Notes: a model not told the origin generated them from the letters alone. 5,321 nt of DNA from Rhodospirillaceae bacterium (GCA_002686135.1 NZAO01000048.1:8161-13481), one strand, 5' to 3'; positions 1 through 4,984 are shown, counted from the stretch's first letter. Program-made: numbers and translations.

Positions 1-119
1 TGGATGTGGCCCGCGATCTTGCGTTCAATCCAGGTCAGGGGGATGGGCAGGGCAAAAAGGATGGCGATGACCACGGCGAGCTTGCCGATGATGAGGCCGA
101 TGGCGAGAAAGCTTTCCAT
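1..119 (-). CDS. nuoH: NADH-quinone oxidoreductase subunit H, N-terminal fragment
   Basis: The minus strand from an ATG at 119 reads 39 codons and runs off the window at base 1. After a short polar start (M-E-S-F) comes one long hydrophobic helix (about residues 4-28, rich in I, L, A, V), then W-I-E-R-K-I-A-G-H-I. The E-R-K-x-x-G-x-x-Q signature just after the first transmembrane helix is characteristic of NuoH/ND1, the membrane subunit of complex I that forms part of the quinone-binding site at the junction with the peripheral arm. The start is supported by AGGAG at 125-129, five bases before the ATG. NuoH normally follows nuoG and precedes nuoI. Here the bases upstream hold a degraded MORN gene instead, so either this nuo cluster is split or nuoH heads its own unit. 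Only about 39 of the usual 320-400 residues are visible, so the call rests on the first helix and the ERK motif. Confidence 0.8.
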   Translation of the reverse strand, partial: MESFLAIGLIIGKLAVVIAILFALPIPLTWIERKIAGHI

Positions 120-189
120 GGCTGCTCCTACTCCCTACCTGGTGCCGTTATCGTTTCCGCTCTAAGAGCAACCAGGAGACAGCTGGACG

Positions 190-341
190 TTAGAAGTTAT
201 CCTGCCCGTGTCTTTTGCCATCCTTGTATTCACCGACGTATTTGGCTCCATCAGAAGAGGTAAGGGTTTGGTGTCTACTTAAATTACCCATATTGCACCT
301 CAAACTGCGGGTAAGCAGAGAATGGTGAGTAGTCGTTTCAT
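190..341 (-). pseudogene. Decayed MORN-repeat protein remnant
   Basis: On the minus strand an ATG at 341 opens M-K-R-L-L-T-I-L-C-L-P-A-V and then stops. This looks like the start of a signal peptide. In another frame, the same strand downstream reads T-L-T-S-S-D-G-A-K-Y-V-G-E-Y-K-D-G-K-R-H-G-Q and stops at TAA 192-190. Y-V-G-E-Y-K-D-G-K-R-H-G-Q is a classic MORN repeat (Y-x-G-x-x-x-x-G-x-x-H-G). The preceding R-H-Q-T-L-T-S-S-D-G resembles the G-Q-G-T-x-T-x-x-D-G end of another MORN unit with two substitutions. I infer a formerly secreted or periplasmic MORN protein that lost its frame and most of its repeats. MORN repeats mediate protein or lipid contacts, and no function can be assigned to a fragment. 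The alternative, a chance match, is unlikely given the length of the motif. Confidence 0.55.
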
Positions 342-348
342 GGCAGAT

Positions 349-379
349 AGAGCTTAACGCTATCCAGCCGGTTAAGGAA
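349..379. repeat. Dyad direct repeat, copy 1
   Basis: This 31-bp element matches 4154-4184 at 26 of 31 positions in the same orientation. Its core is a dyad: CTTAAC (353-358) and GTTAAG (371-376) with inner arms GCT (359-361) and AGC (366-368), so a 9-bp stem can form with a 2-base CG bulge and a 4-base loop. It lies about 85 bases past the stop of the minus-strand gene at 462. Possible roles are a mobile or cassette boundary, a protein-binding site, or a processing hairpin. The sequence alone does not decide. Confidence 0.6.
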
Positions 380-427
380 CTGTGGCCAGCCGTGCTGGTG
401 CCTACCGGTTCTGGTGAATATTTAGGT
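352..427 (-). other. Possible attC-like recombination site
   Basis: Read on the minus strand, 427-352 starts with ACCTAAA (near the integron R'' consensus RYYYAAC, last base off) and ends with GTTAAGC (fits R' GTTRRRY). The 76 bp between fold into one imperfect stem: CCAG (412-415) with CTGG (364-367 region), CCGG-x-AGG with CCTTAACCGG, and an apical CCAGC-ACG-GCTGG hairpin, with bases bulged out on one side as in attC sites. The length is within the usual attC range of roughly 57-141 bp. An ATG begins about 11 bases past the GTTAAGC, as in gene cassettes. Against it: R'' is imperfect, no integrase is visible, and the related copy at 4154-4184 lacks a matching far arm. Treat as a hypothesis. 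Confidence 0.25.
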
Positions 428-461
428 CACAAAACCGCAGAAATCAGTGGCTTCGTAAAAT

Positions 462-1016
462 TCATGTGCCGTTTGTGTGCCGATCAAGCGATTTTATGTC
501 TGCACAAATTCGATCAATTTCGTCATAACTCTCCATTCGGAAATGGCGTGGACGATACGTCCTGATCCCATCTGGCAGGGTCACATGATCCAAAAACTCT
601 TGGGCTACCTTGCCGTGCGCAATAATAGCTTTGAGATTTTCGTTGTGGGAAATCAAGATACTCAATAACGCAAAATTCGATATGCCCTCACCAACACCAT
701 CCGGCCCTTCATTCCGGTAAGCATTGGTTTCGATGCACTTCACGCCTTGTTTGCGAATACGATCAAGACGCCTCCGTGTGTTGCTAATCCCTTTGCCTCG
801 TCGCCCTCTCTCCTCCTTATAATGGGCAACAAAGGTATCAAGACTAAAACCCGTCTTGGGTTCCCAGTAGAACCACCAGTTTTTTTTGAGCGGCGTCGCA
901 GGGTGCTCCCCTATTACTATTACACTTGATGCCGAGGGTAATCCGTCACACACAAATGGCCGTTCAAAACATGGTGATGGTATTACTTCTTCCAACAACG
1001 CAGTCCAATCTTTCAT
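462..1016 (-). CDS. Small conserved protein with uracil-DNA-glycosylase-like features
   Basis: This is a protein of 184 residues from an ATG at 1016, preceded by a perfect AGGAGG at 1023-1028 with six-base spacing, the strongest ribosome site in the window. The frame is also open upstream into the previous gene, giving a 566-codon ORF (462-2162). The internal ribosome site and the broken end of the upstream gene (see 1043-2129) make a separate start more likely. Landmarks: S-V-I-V-I-G-E-H-P-A-T-P (residues 31-42), a buried strand followed by a G-E-x-P loop; W-W-F-Y-W (47-51); E-T-N-A-Y-R-N-E (96-103); I-I-A-H-G-K-V-A-Q-E-F-L (131-142); R-H-F-R-M-E-S-Y (157-164). This order (strand plus G-E-N-P-like loop, a T-N-x-Y segment, an I-x-A-H-G-x-x-A strand-helix and a late histidine motif) resembles the uracil-DNA glycosylase superfamily fold. 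I recall uncharacterised proteins with the same C-I-E-T-N-x-Y-R-N-E and R-H-F-R-x-E-S-Y motifs. Catalytic activity is not shown, and the fold call is an inference. It is the third gene of the XRE operon. Confidence 0.72.
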   Translation of the reverse strand: MKDWTALLEEVIPSPCFERPFVCDGLPSASSVIVIGEHPATPLKKNWWFYWEPKTGFSLDTFVAHYKEERGRRGKGISNTRRRLDRIRKQGVKCIETNAYRNEGPDGVGEGISNFALLSILISHNENLKAIIAHGKVAQEFLDHVTLPDGIRTYRPRHFRMESYDEIDRICADIKSLDRHTNGT

Positions 1017-1022
1017 GCCTAA

Positions 1023-1028
1023 CCTCCT
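1023..1028 (-). promoter_or_regulatory. Strong Shine-Dalgarno AGGAGG deciding an internal start
   Basis: AGGAGG on the minus strand ends six bases before the ATG at 1016. It lies inside a longer open frame, and its perfection and spacing are the main evidence that the UDG-like protein starts at 1016 and is not the C-terminus of a fusion. Confidence 0.8.
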
Positions 1029-1042
1029 ATCATCCCTAATTA

Positions 1043-2129
1043 CTACCCCATTAACTCCCCGGCTATCGCATCCATCGCCGCCTTGTGATCGTCGGACGGG
1101 ATCAGGAGTTTTGGCTAGATCGATCTCCCGAACTTGTTTCGACCCCTTCCTGCGCAAGGCTATAATCCGTTCCACGGCCGCGAACGCATTCTCGAGAAGT
1201 GGTCTTTCTCCTTTCTCCTTGCCCGTTGTGGCGACGCTGATGAGCTTAGTGAATTTTTCCGCCCCCTCGACAGCCTCCGCATCGCCGCCATAATAGTCGA
1301 ACCACGGCAGTCCCCTTTCCGTGTATTCTTTAGCCGTCGGTGGTTCGGTCGGGGGCAGTTCCCCGGTGACCGCAGTCCACACCGCCGAATTTGCAATGGT
1401 TACGAAGCACCGGCTGGAATGGCGCTGGTCCCAGGCGTCTAACCCGTAGGGGTCGTCGTAGATTTCCTGCTGCATCCGGCCTCCGGGGGCGAGACCCATG
1501 TCCCATTCACCGGATCCGGAGGCGTATGAGTGACACCCGAAACGGTCGAACCGCTGCTCTTCCACTAGCGCCTCGTAGCGCTCTTTCTTCATCGGATAGA
1601 CGACGATCTGGACGCCGCCGTGCTTAGCAGCGCCGGTGATCTGCTCTTCCACCGAATAGCCATCGCCCAGCGGCATAGCGACGAACTGCCGAATAACGCC
1701 CTTCTCGACGCAATAGCCATCCAGCCAGGGCTGCTCGGGCAGTACGATATAATCCTGTGGATTACCGTTCAGGTGGTTTGCCCAAGTCTCACCCGTGACC
1801 GCGCAGATTTTGCCGGTGGCGATTTTCACCGCGCAAGGCAGCGATGGACGCGATAGCGAAGGATACACATCCCCACCGAACGAGATCCACGTTGCCTCGG
1901 CCTGGTGCATCGGCAAGATCACACCGCCCCGCATGAGCCAGTCATCAGGCACCCGCCTCGCAAAGTCATCGAGGTGTCGCAACGGAAAATTGCTCAAGCC
2001 AGGCGGCAAGGGATAATCCTTTCCGTCGTCGGGAATTCTAAGGGTCCTTCGGAACTCGATCGAACAGGCCGCGTCCCCGTGGACCTCGGGGAACCTGAAA
2101 ACCAATCGGTCGTTTTCGAGAGTAATCAT
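1043..2129 (-). CDS. Conserved hypothetical protein (G-V-I-L-P-M-H-Q family), probable C-terminal frameshift
   Basis: I recognise the family from recurring annotations but know no function for it. It is an uncharacterised bacterial protein (often mislabelled as membrane protein) with very conserved blocks. In the 2129 numbering the blocks are: F-R-F-P-E-V-H (11-17); R-T-L-R-I-P-D-D-G (28-36); Y-P-L-P-P-G-L (39-45); G-G-V-I-L-P-M-H-Q-A-E-A (68-79); Q-P-W-L-D-G (133-138); I-R-Q-F-V-A-M-P-L-G (146-155); D-M-G-L-A-P-G-G-R-M-Q-Q-E-I (210-223); G-L-P-W-F-D-Y-Y (273-280). There is no membrane helix or signal peptide, so it is probably cytoplasmic. I chose the ATG at 2129 because AGGAAG (2138-2143) sits eight bases before it and family members begin about there. 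The upstream ATG at 2162 overlaps the regulator gene by 17 bases. At an A run (1109-1112, codon 340) the frame departs from sense. Removing one A gives A-K-L-L-I-P-S-D-D-H-K-A-A-M-D-A-I and a TAG at 1045-1043, so about 361 residues. As written, the frame instead runs on to 462. Confidence 0.75.
1109..1112 (-). other. Probable single-base frameshift in an A run
   Basis: Minus-strand GCC-AAA-ACT: with four A residues the frame goes to a low-complexity-looking, family-unlike stretch (T-P-D-P-V-R-R-S-Q-G-G). With three A residues it becomes helix-like (P-S-D-D-H-K-A-A-M-D-A-I-A-G-E-L) and stops 26 bases before the next gene's ATG. This could be an assembly or sequencing indel, a real mutation fusing two genes, or, less likely, recoding. 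Confidence 0.6.
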
Positions 2130-2137
2130 CGTATGAA

Positions 2138-2143
2138 CTTCCT
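2138..2143 (-). promoter_or_regulatory. Ribosome binding site AGGAAG for the conserved hypothetical
   Basis: AGGAAG (part of AGAGGAAG) begins three bases after the TAA of the XRE gene and lies eight bases before the ATG at 2129. It favours this start over the ATG at 2162, which lies inside the regulator gene and has GAGG only three bases away. Confidence 0.65.
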
Positions 2144-2145
2144 CT

Positions 2146-2496
2146 TTACCAGTCTCCGTCATTTACCTCACGCACCACTCTGAGGACTGCGTGGCTTGGT
2201 GCTTTCTTTAGCTGTCGAATTAAATCAGCAAAAAGCTTTGGCCTCTTCCGGATAATTTCCTGCAAATCACTGGATACCTTTCCTGCCATTGCCAGAAGCA
2301 TGTCAGGATCTTCGCCCAGCTCCTTAGCCAGATTCACCGTTGTCGTCTCTGATGGCGGGGCAGTTATGTCACGCTCAATCTTGCTCAGATATGCCGGCTC
2401 AACGCCTATACGCCCAGCCACCTTACGGAGCGAAAAGCTGCGATCCTCCCGCCGAAGCAGTTCCCTCTTTTCGCGGAGGTATTCACCAAACTTCAT
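2146..2496 (-). CDS. XRE-family helix-turn-helix transcriptional regulator
   Basis: This is a cytoplasmic DNA-binding protein of 116 residues, a usual length for small XRE/Cro-CI repressors. The HTH spans about residues 21-43: F-S-L-R-K-V-A-G-R-I is helix 2, and V-E-P-A-Y-L-S-K-I-E-R is the recognition helix with the canonical Y-L-S-K-I-E-R ending. It is followed by A-P-P-S-E-T-T-T-V-N-L-A-K-E-L-G-E-D-P-D, the fourth helix and the L-G-x-D-P linker typical of this branch. The C-terminal part (75-116, S-S-D-L-Q-E-I-I-R-K-R-P, L-R-V-V-R-E-V-N-D-G-D-W) is a helical tail that I take as a dimerisation region. It is the first gene of the minus-strand operon, and its TAA lies 16 bases before the start of the next gene. 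A perfect 18-bp palindrome just upstream of the ATG overlaps its own promoter, so autorepression is likely. No Shine-Dalgarno precedes the ATG, consistent with a leaderless or near-leaderless mRNA. Confidence 0.9.
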   Translation of the reverse strand: MKFGEYLREKRELLRREDRSFSLRKVAGRIGVEPAYLSKIERDITAPPSETTTVNLAKELGEDPDMLLAMAGKVSSDLQEIIRKRPKLFADLIRQLKKAPSHAVLRVVREVNDGDW

Positions 2497-2497
2497 A

Positions 2498-2535
2498 ACG
2501 TGTAGTATATACTACACAATACACAAAATTGTCAA
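2498..2535 (-). promoter_or_regulatory. Sigma-70-type promoter of the XRE operon
   Basis: The minus strand carries a consensus -35 TTGACA (2535-2530), an 18-base spacer and TATATA (2511-2506) as the -10. Seven or eight bases further is about 2498-2499, only two or three bases from the ATG at 2496, so the transcript would have almost no leader. The -10 lies inside the 18-bp palindrome. Confidence 0.6.
2500..2517. promoter_or_regulatory. 18-bp palindromic operator
   Basis: GTGTAGTATATACTACAC is a perfect inverted repeat (nine-base arms) lying three bases upstream of the XRE start codon and covering the -10 box. Dyads of this type and position are typical operators for XRE dimers. Binding here would block RNA polymerase on the operon promoter. 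Which protein binds is inferred from adjacency. Confidence 0.75.
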
Positions 2536-2669
2536 ATACTGTTTACCACCCATTCTTGTGCTGCATTGTCCATGTCACATGAAATGTGGCAGCTGCCGGA
2601 AAGGGAACTGTGGTTGGCGTCGCGGGAGAGCTGGTTTACAGTGCCCCGAGACATGGAGCATCATCTTGA

Positions 2670-2681
2670 TTAACGTGTTAA
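2670..2681. repeat. Short inverted repeat TTAAC-GT-GTTAA
   Basis: Five-base perfect arms around a two-base centre lie about 40 bases before the ATG of the plus-strand gene at 2720, in the divergent intergenic region. It could be an operator for that gene. It is short enough to be chance. Confidence 0.25.
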
Positions 2682-2719
2682 AAGGGCTTGAGGCTGGATC
2701 GTGGACTTTCGCAAAGACG

Positions 2720-2953
2720 ATGCCTCGTAACCCGCATTTTTGGTCTTTGAGAAAAGATTGGGAAAATCCCGACGAGTTTCTAGAGGCGGTCCGGTATATT
2801 CGGGAGAACGGTGTCCCTAAAATGTTCGGTGGCAGAGAATACACAGTTCTCTATCACAACGGTTTCAGATATTGGACGATGGACGACCCGTTGGAAGATA
2901 CCTACCTTATCAACCGGGCAGAGATCGATGACACGGACCCTGATGGGGTGTAA
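2720..2953 (+). CDS. Small phage-type hypothetical protein (Y-W-T-M / L-I-N-R-A family)
   Basis: This is a 77-residue protein from ATG 2720 to TAA 2951-2953. Landmarks: P-H-F-W-S-L-R-K-D-W (5-14), F-L-E-A-V-R-Y-I-R-E-N-G (20-31), F-G-G-R-E-Y-T-V-L-Y-H-N-G-F-R-Y-W-T-M (36-54), T-Y-L-I-N-R-A (62-68). I recall short uncharacterised proteins in phages and prophages, often near DNA methyltransferase genes, with the same x-x-Y-W-T-M-x-x-P-x-x-x-T-x-L-I-N-R-A ending, and they begin close to the P-H-F-Y-T-L-R-K-E-W block. That sets the start here although no convincing Shine-Dalgarno is visible. The frame is open further upstream (to 2300), but that part is antisense to the XRE gene and not protein-like. 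A GTG at 2675 and an ATG at 2579 are less likely starts. It is divergent from the XRE operon and convergent with the nuclease gene at 3055. Its function is unknown. Confidence 0.65.
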   Translation: MPRNPHFWSLRKDWENPDEFLEAVRYIRENGVPKMFGGREYTVLYHNGFRYWTMDDPLEDTYLINRAEIDDTDPDGV

Positions 2954-3054
2954 TCGAGATCAATAGTGTTTTCCAAGTAGCCTTCTAGATTTTTACACCC
3001 CCGATCAACTGCAGAAAGATTTTCGTATATGTATTAAAGCGCGAATGGAAAAAT

Positions 3055-4119
3055 TCAATTATCTGGCGGGTTTTCCTTCACAAGCTGCAGGATTTTTTCA
3101 ATTCTTTCGGCGGCACAGTTCACAATTTCGGAAAACTCCTGCCCCGATTTAACGTCCAAGGGGAACATAACAGTTGATTTTTTTTCCTGCATTGCGAGTC
3201 CATCCGCCACTGCTACTTGCTTAAAAATTTCTCGCAGATAAACGCTGGGCTCTTCCCAACTCTCCAACCAAATTGGAGAAATTTCATTTTCTACCCATGA
3301 CGTATAATCGAGTCGAATGCTTCCTCCGACTTTAGAATTATCGTCACCGAACCGAATATATCTGACATAACCATCCCTTTGGGGAGTAGCTTTTAAACCC
3401 TTGACTGACGCACTCCCTGCTGCCAGGAGCCTGTCCGTTATTGCATCCACTAGATTGCATAAATCACGATGCCTGCGACCAATCCGGGTCGATGTAAGTT
3501 CCTCAGAACGGAATGGTTTAAAAGTTTCTCCTTCAATTCGATCACATAAAGAGATTAGTTGCAGAATGTCGTTAGTGATCTGGGAGTCACTTCTCTGGGC
3601 GTGTTGCAAAAGCGAGTTCAATAAATTGCCCCAGGAAATCATCAAGAGTTTGTGGCCTGAACCAACGTTTACACATTTTGATCCATCAGGAAGTTCTTTG
3701 TGGTCAGCCAGGTCATAGTCATTTTCAGCCCTTGATATGACCACTTTCCAAAGCCCTTCAACGCGCAACTCAGGAACAACGAAAATCAATAAGCCCTCTG
3801 AGCCCTTCGGCAGGCGGGAAAGGTAATTGTTCGGTTGGTTGTCCGTCAAACCAGCGTCGAACTTCCCCTCTATAATTAATACTTCCTGGCCAGTATCCAC
3901 GCGCCCAACAACGTCTGGTCTCTCCAAGTCCTCTCCAGCGACCTCTGCACGATAAGAAACGATCTCAGGCAAATTGCATCCGACGCTTCCGGCCAGGAGC
4001 TCCATGGCGCGACGGCATACGTCAGATTGTTGAAGAATATAAGTCAGCCCCTCAGTAGCAATGACTTCGTGTTGACTTGTCAGTCTGAAACTCAAATGGG
4101 CCAATAATTTATTTTCCAC
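3055..4119 (-). CDS. PD-(D/E)XK nuclease-superfamily protein
   Basis: This is a protein of 354 residues with a GTG start at 4119 preceded by GGAGAGGG (about eight bases from GGAG). The nuclease core is in the first third: an acidic helix with E18 and E23, then R-P-D-V-V-G (67-72) giving D69, then V-L-I-I-E-G-K-F (80-87) giving E84 and K86 of the D-x(n)-E-x-K signature, then L-T-D-N-Q-P-N-N-Y-L-S-R-L (91-103), the Q-x-x-x-Y helix that often follows it. All predicted metal-binding and catalytic residues are present, so activity is plausible. Residues 200-350 form a second domain of unknown role with a R-Y-I-R-F-G (253-258) and W-L-E-S-W-E (284-289) region. There is no membrane helix or signal. 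It lies 113 bases downstream of the other nuclease gene on the same strand and may be co-transcribed. By eye the gene is more AT-rich than the 1043-2129 gene, consistent with a different origin. Its substrate cannot be told. A role in DNA defence is inferred from fold and context only. Confidence 0.75.
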   Translation of the reverse strand: MENKLLAHLSFRLTSQHEVIATEGLTYILQQSDVCRRAMELLAGSVGCNLPEIVSYRAEVAGEDLERPDVVGRVDTGQEVLIIEGKFDAGLTDNQPNNYLSRLPKGSEGLLIFVVPELRVEGLWKVVISRAENDYDLADHKELPDGSKCVNVGSGHKLLMISWGNLLNSLLQHAQRSDSQITNDILQLISLCDRIEGETFKPFRSEELTSTRIGRRHRDLCNLVDAITDRLLAAGSASVKGLKATPQRDGYVRYIRFGDDNSKVGGSIRLDYTSWVENEISPIWLESWEEPSVYLREIFKQVAVADGLAMQEKKSTVMFPLDVKSGQEFSEIVNCAAERIEKILQLVKENPPDN

Positions 4120-4153
4120 AAAACCCTCTCCGTGTAGCTGTAGCCTGAGAACA

Positions 4154-4184
4154 ACAGCTTAACGCTGTTCCGCCGGTTACGGAA
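4154..4184. repeat. Dyad direct repeat, copy 2
   Basis: This copy is 26/31 identical to 349-379 in the same orientation. The long dyad has one mismatch here, but two perfect smaller hairpins can form: AACAGC-TTAAC-GCTGTT (4153-4169) and TTCCG-CCGGTTA-CGGAA (4168-4184). It lies between the two nuclease genes, just after the 3' end of the upstream one. No T run follows, so it is not a standard intrinsic terminator. Confidence 0.6.
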
Positions 4185-4242
4185 ACTCGGGATCGTTTCG
4201 TAGTTCCTCGGCGGCCCACTCGAGGTTGGCACCTAGCTCTTG
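4177..4242 (-). other. Possible frameshifted C-terminal extension of the RecB/Cas4-like protein
   Basis: Just past the CxxC, the annotated frame ends A-A-A-P-K-S-stop at 4235-4233. The neighbouring frame on the same strand reads Q-E-L then G-A-N-L-E-W-A-A-E-E-L-R-N-D-P-E-F-P and stops at 4179-4177. That is an amphipathic, charged, protein-like helix. One extra base in the CCC run near 4243 would join them. It has no start codon of its own with a ribosome site. Confidence is limited because the stretch is short. Confidence 0.35.
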
Positions 4243-4973
4243 GGAGCGGCCGCGGTTTCTTCCGTGTATTTGCAAAGATCACAGTTGGGATCTGATGGTG
4301 GAATCTCATCGCTCTCGAGCGTCTCGAAAATCTCCCGGAGGGTGCCTTCCACCCATTCGTCGCTCCCGGTATATGGAATGACTTTGATATTGAACTCCAG
4401 CTTGCCATCAAATCTTTCCAGATCCCGACGGCCATTGCAGTAGACGAAGTATCCTGTGTCTGAGACAGATAGTCCATTGTTCCTAAGTAGCCACTGGTAG
4501 AACTCCATCTGGCGTTTGTAGGCAATCTGCCAATCGGCATCGATCGTTACCTCTCCAGACTTTGACGTGGCTTTGTAGTCTACGACGATCGTGTCGCCTG
4601 ACTTGTTGTCCCGCCATAGGTCATCAACGGCACCAAAGAGCGTAAAATTGGTCGTAGGGTCGGTGTATGCAACTCCCGTAAAATTCTCTCTCCATTCCCC
4701 CATTTTTTCATGCTGAAGAGGAACGGCATCAATACCGTGTTCCGTCATCAGAGGATGCGGCTGGGAGATATCTCGATAGTGGTCGAACTCTGATTTTAGG
4801 AGTTGGTCGACGGCAGAGTTAAGATTAAAAGGGAAACCCGAGGGCTGCGAGACTCCCAACCGTCGGTCCAGATAAAAACATCTTTTGCATTTGATGAACG
4901 AGTCAACTTTTGACCTGCTCAAACGAAATGGTTTTTCAGCACCAGGTTCGTAAAGGTTTCGTTTTCTCGGCAT
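4233..4973 (-). CDS. RecB/Cas4-like PD-(D/E)XK family protein with CxxC pairs
   Basis: This is a protein of 246 residues from the ATG at 4973, chosen because AAGGAG (4979-4984) lies five bases upstream and the conserved family start M-P-R-K-R-N-L-Y-x-P is there. An upstream in-frame ATG at 5084 adds 37 residues of non-family sequence. Order of motifs: L-S-R-S-K-V-D-S-F-I-K-C-K-R-C-F-Y-L (18-35) with C29 and C32; L-N-S-A-V-D-Q-L-L-K (51-60); G-A-V-D-D-L-W (114-120) with D117/D118; V-V-D-Y-K-A-T (130-136) giving D132-x-K134; Y-K-R-Q-M-E-F-Y-Q-W-L-L (152-163), the Q/Y helix; C-D-L-C (231-234). A nuclease core flanked by cysteines recalls Cas4/AddB iron-sulfur nucleases. Here the cysteines are two plus two instead of one plus three, so zinc is also possible. 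I know this as a widespread uncharacterised family, so the exact role is unknown. The C-terminus may be frameshifted and could extend to 4177. Confidence 0.8.
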   Translation of the reverse strand: MPRKRNLYEPGAEKPFRLSRSKVDSFIKCKRCFYLDRRLGVSQPSGFPFNLNSAVDQLLKSEFDHYRDISQPHPLMTEHGIDAVPLQHEKMGEWRENFTGVAYTDPTTNFTLFGAVDDLWRDNKSGDTIVVDYKATSKSGEVTIDADWQIAYKRQMEFYQWLLRNNGLSVSDTGYFVYCNGRRDLERFDGKLEFNIKVIPYTGSDEWVEGTLREIFETLESDEIPPSDPNCDLCKYTEETAAAPKS

Positions 4974-4978
4974 GCTGT

Positions 4979-4984
4979 CTCCTT
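4979..4984 (-). promoter_or_regulatory. Ribosome binding site AAGGAG for the RecB/Cas4-like gene
   Basis: AAGGAG lies five bases before the ATG at 4973 and decides that start over the in-frame ATG at 5084. Confidence 0.75.

Noticed and set aside
6..263. Plus-strand ORF of 85 codons at the left edge
   Set aside because: It is antisense to nuoH, and the D/G-rich product is the expected shadow of a hydrophobic minus-strand gene.
385..415. Intrinsic terminator after the UDG-like gene
   Set aside because: The CCAGC-ACG-GCTGG hairpin is not followed by a T run on either strand.
2130..2162. Upstream ATG at 2162 for the conserved hypothetical protein
   Set aside because: It overlaps the regulator gene and adds 11 residues not expected in the family. 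The ATG at 2129 has a better ribosome site.
886..2183. Several plus-strand ORFs of 60-135 codons
   Set aside because: All are antisense to the two real minus-strand genes, with biased R/S/P composition and no ribosome sites.
2300..2719. Plus-strand extension upstream of the Y-W-T-M protein, giving 217 residues
   Set aside because: The upstream part is antisense to the XRE gene and its operator and is low-complexity, serine/arginine-rich. The family-like sequence begins at about 2720.
4136..4184. Second full attC site at the downstream dyad copy
   Set aside because: GTTAAGC is present but I could not find a matching R''/far arm within 141 bases on either side, so only the short repeat is supported.
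4109..4540. Minus-strand 143-codon ORF covering the C-terminal half of the RecB/Cas4-like gene
   Set aside because: It is a shadow frame, rich in R, S and T, with no recognisable motif; the overlapping gene has clear nuclease motifs.
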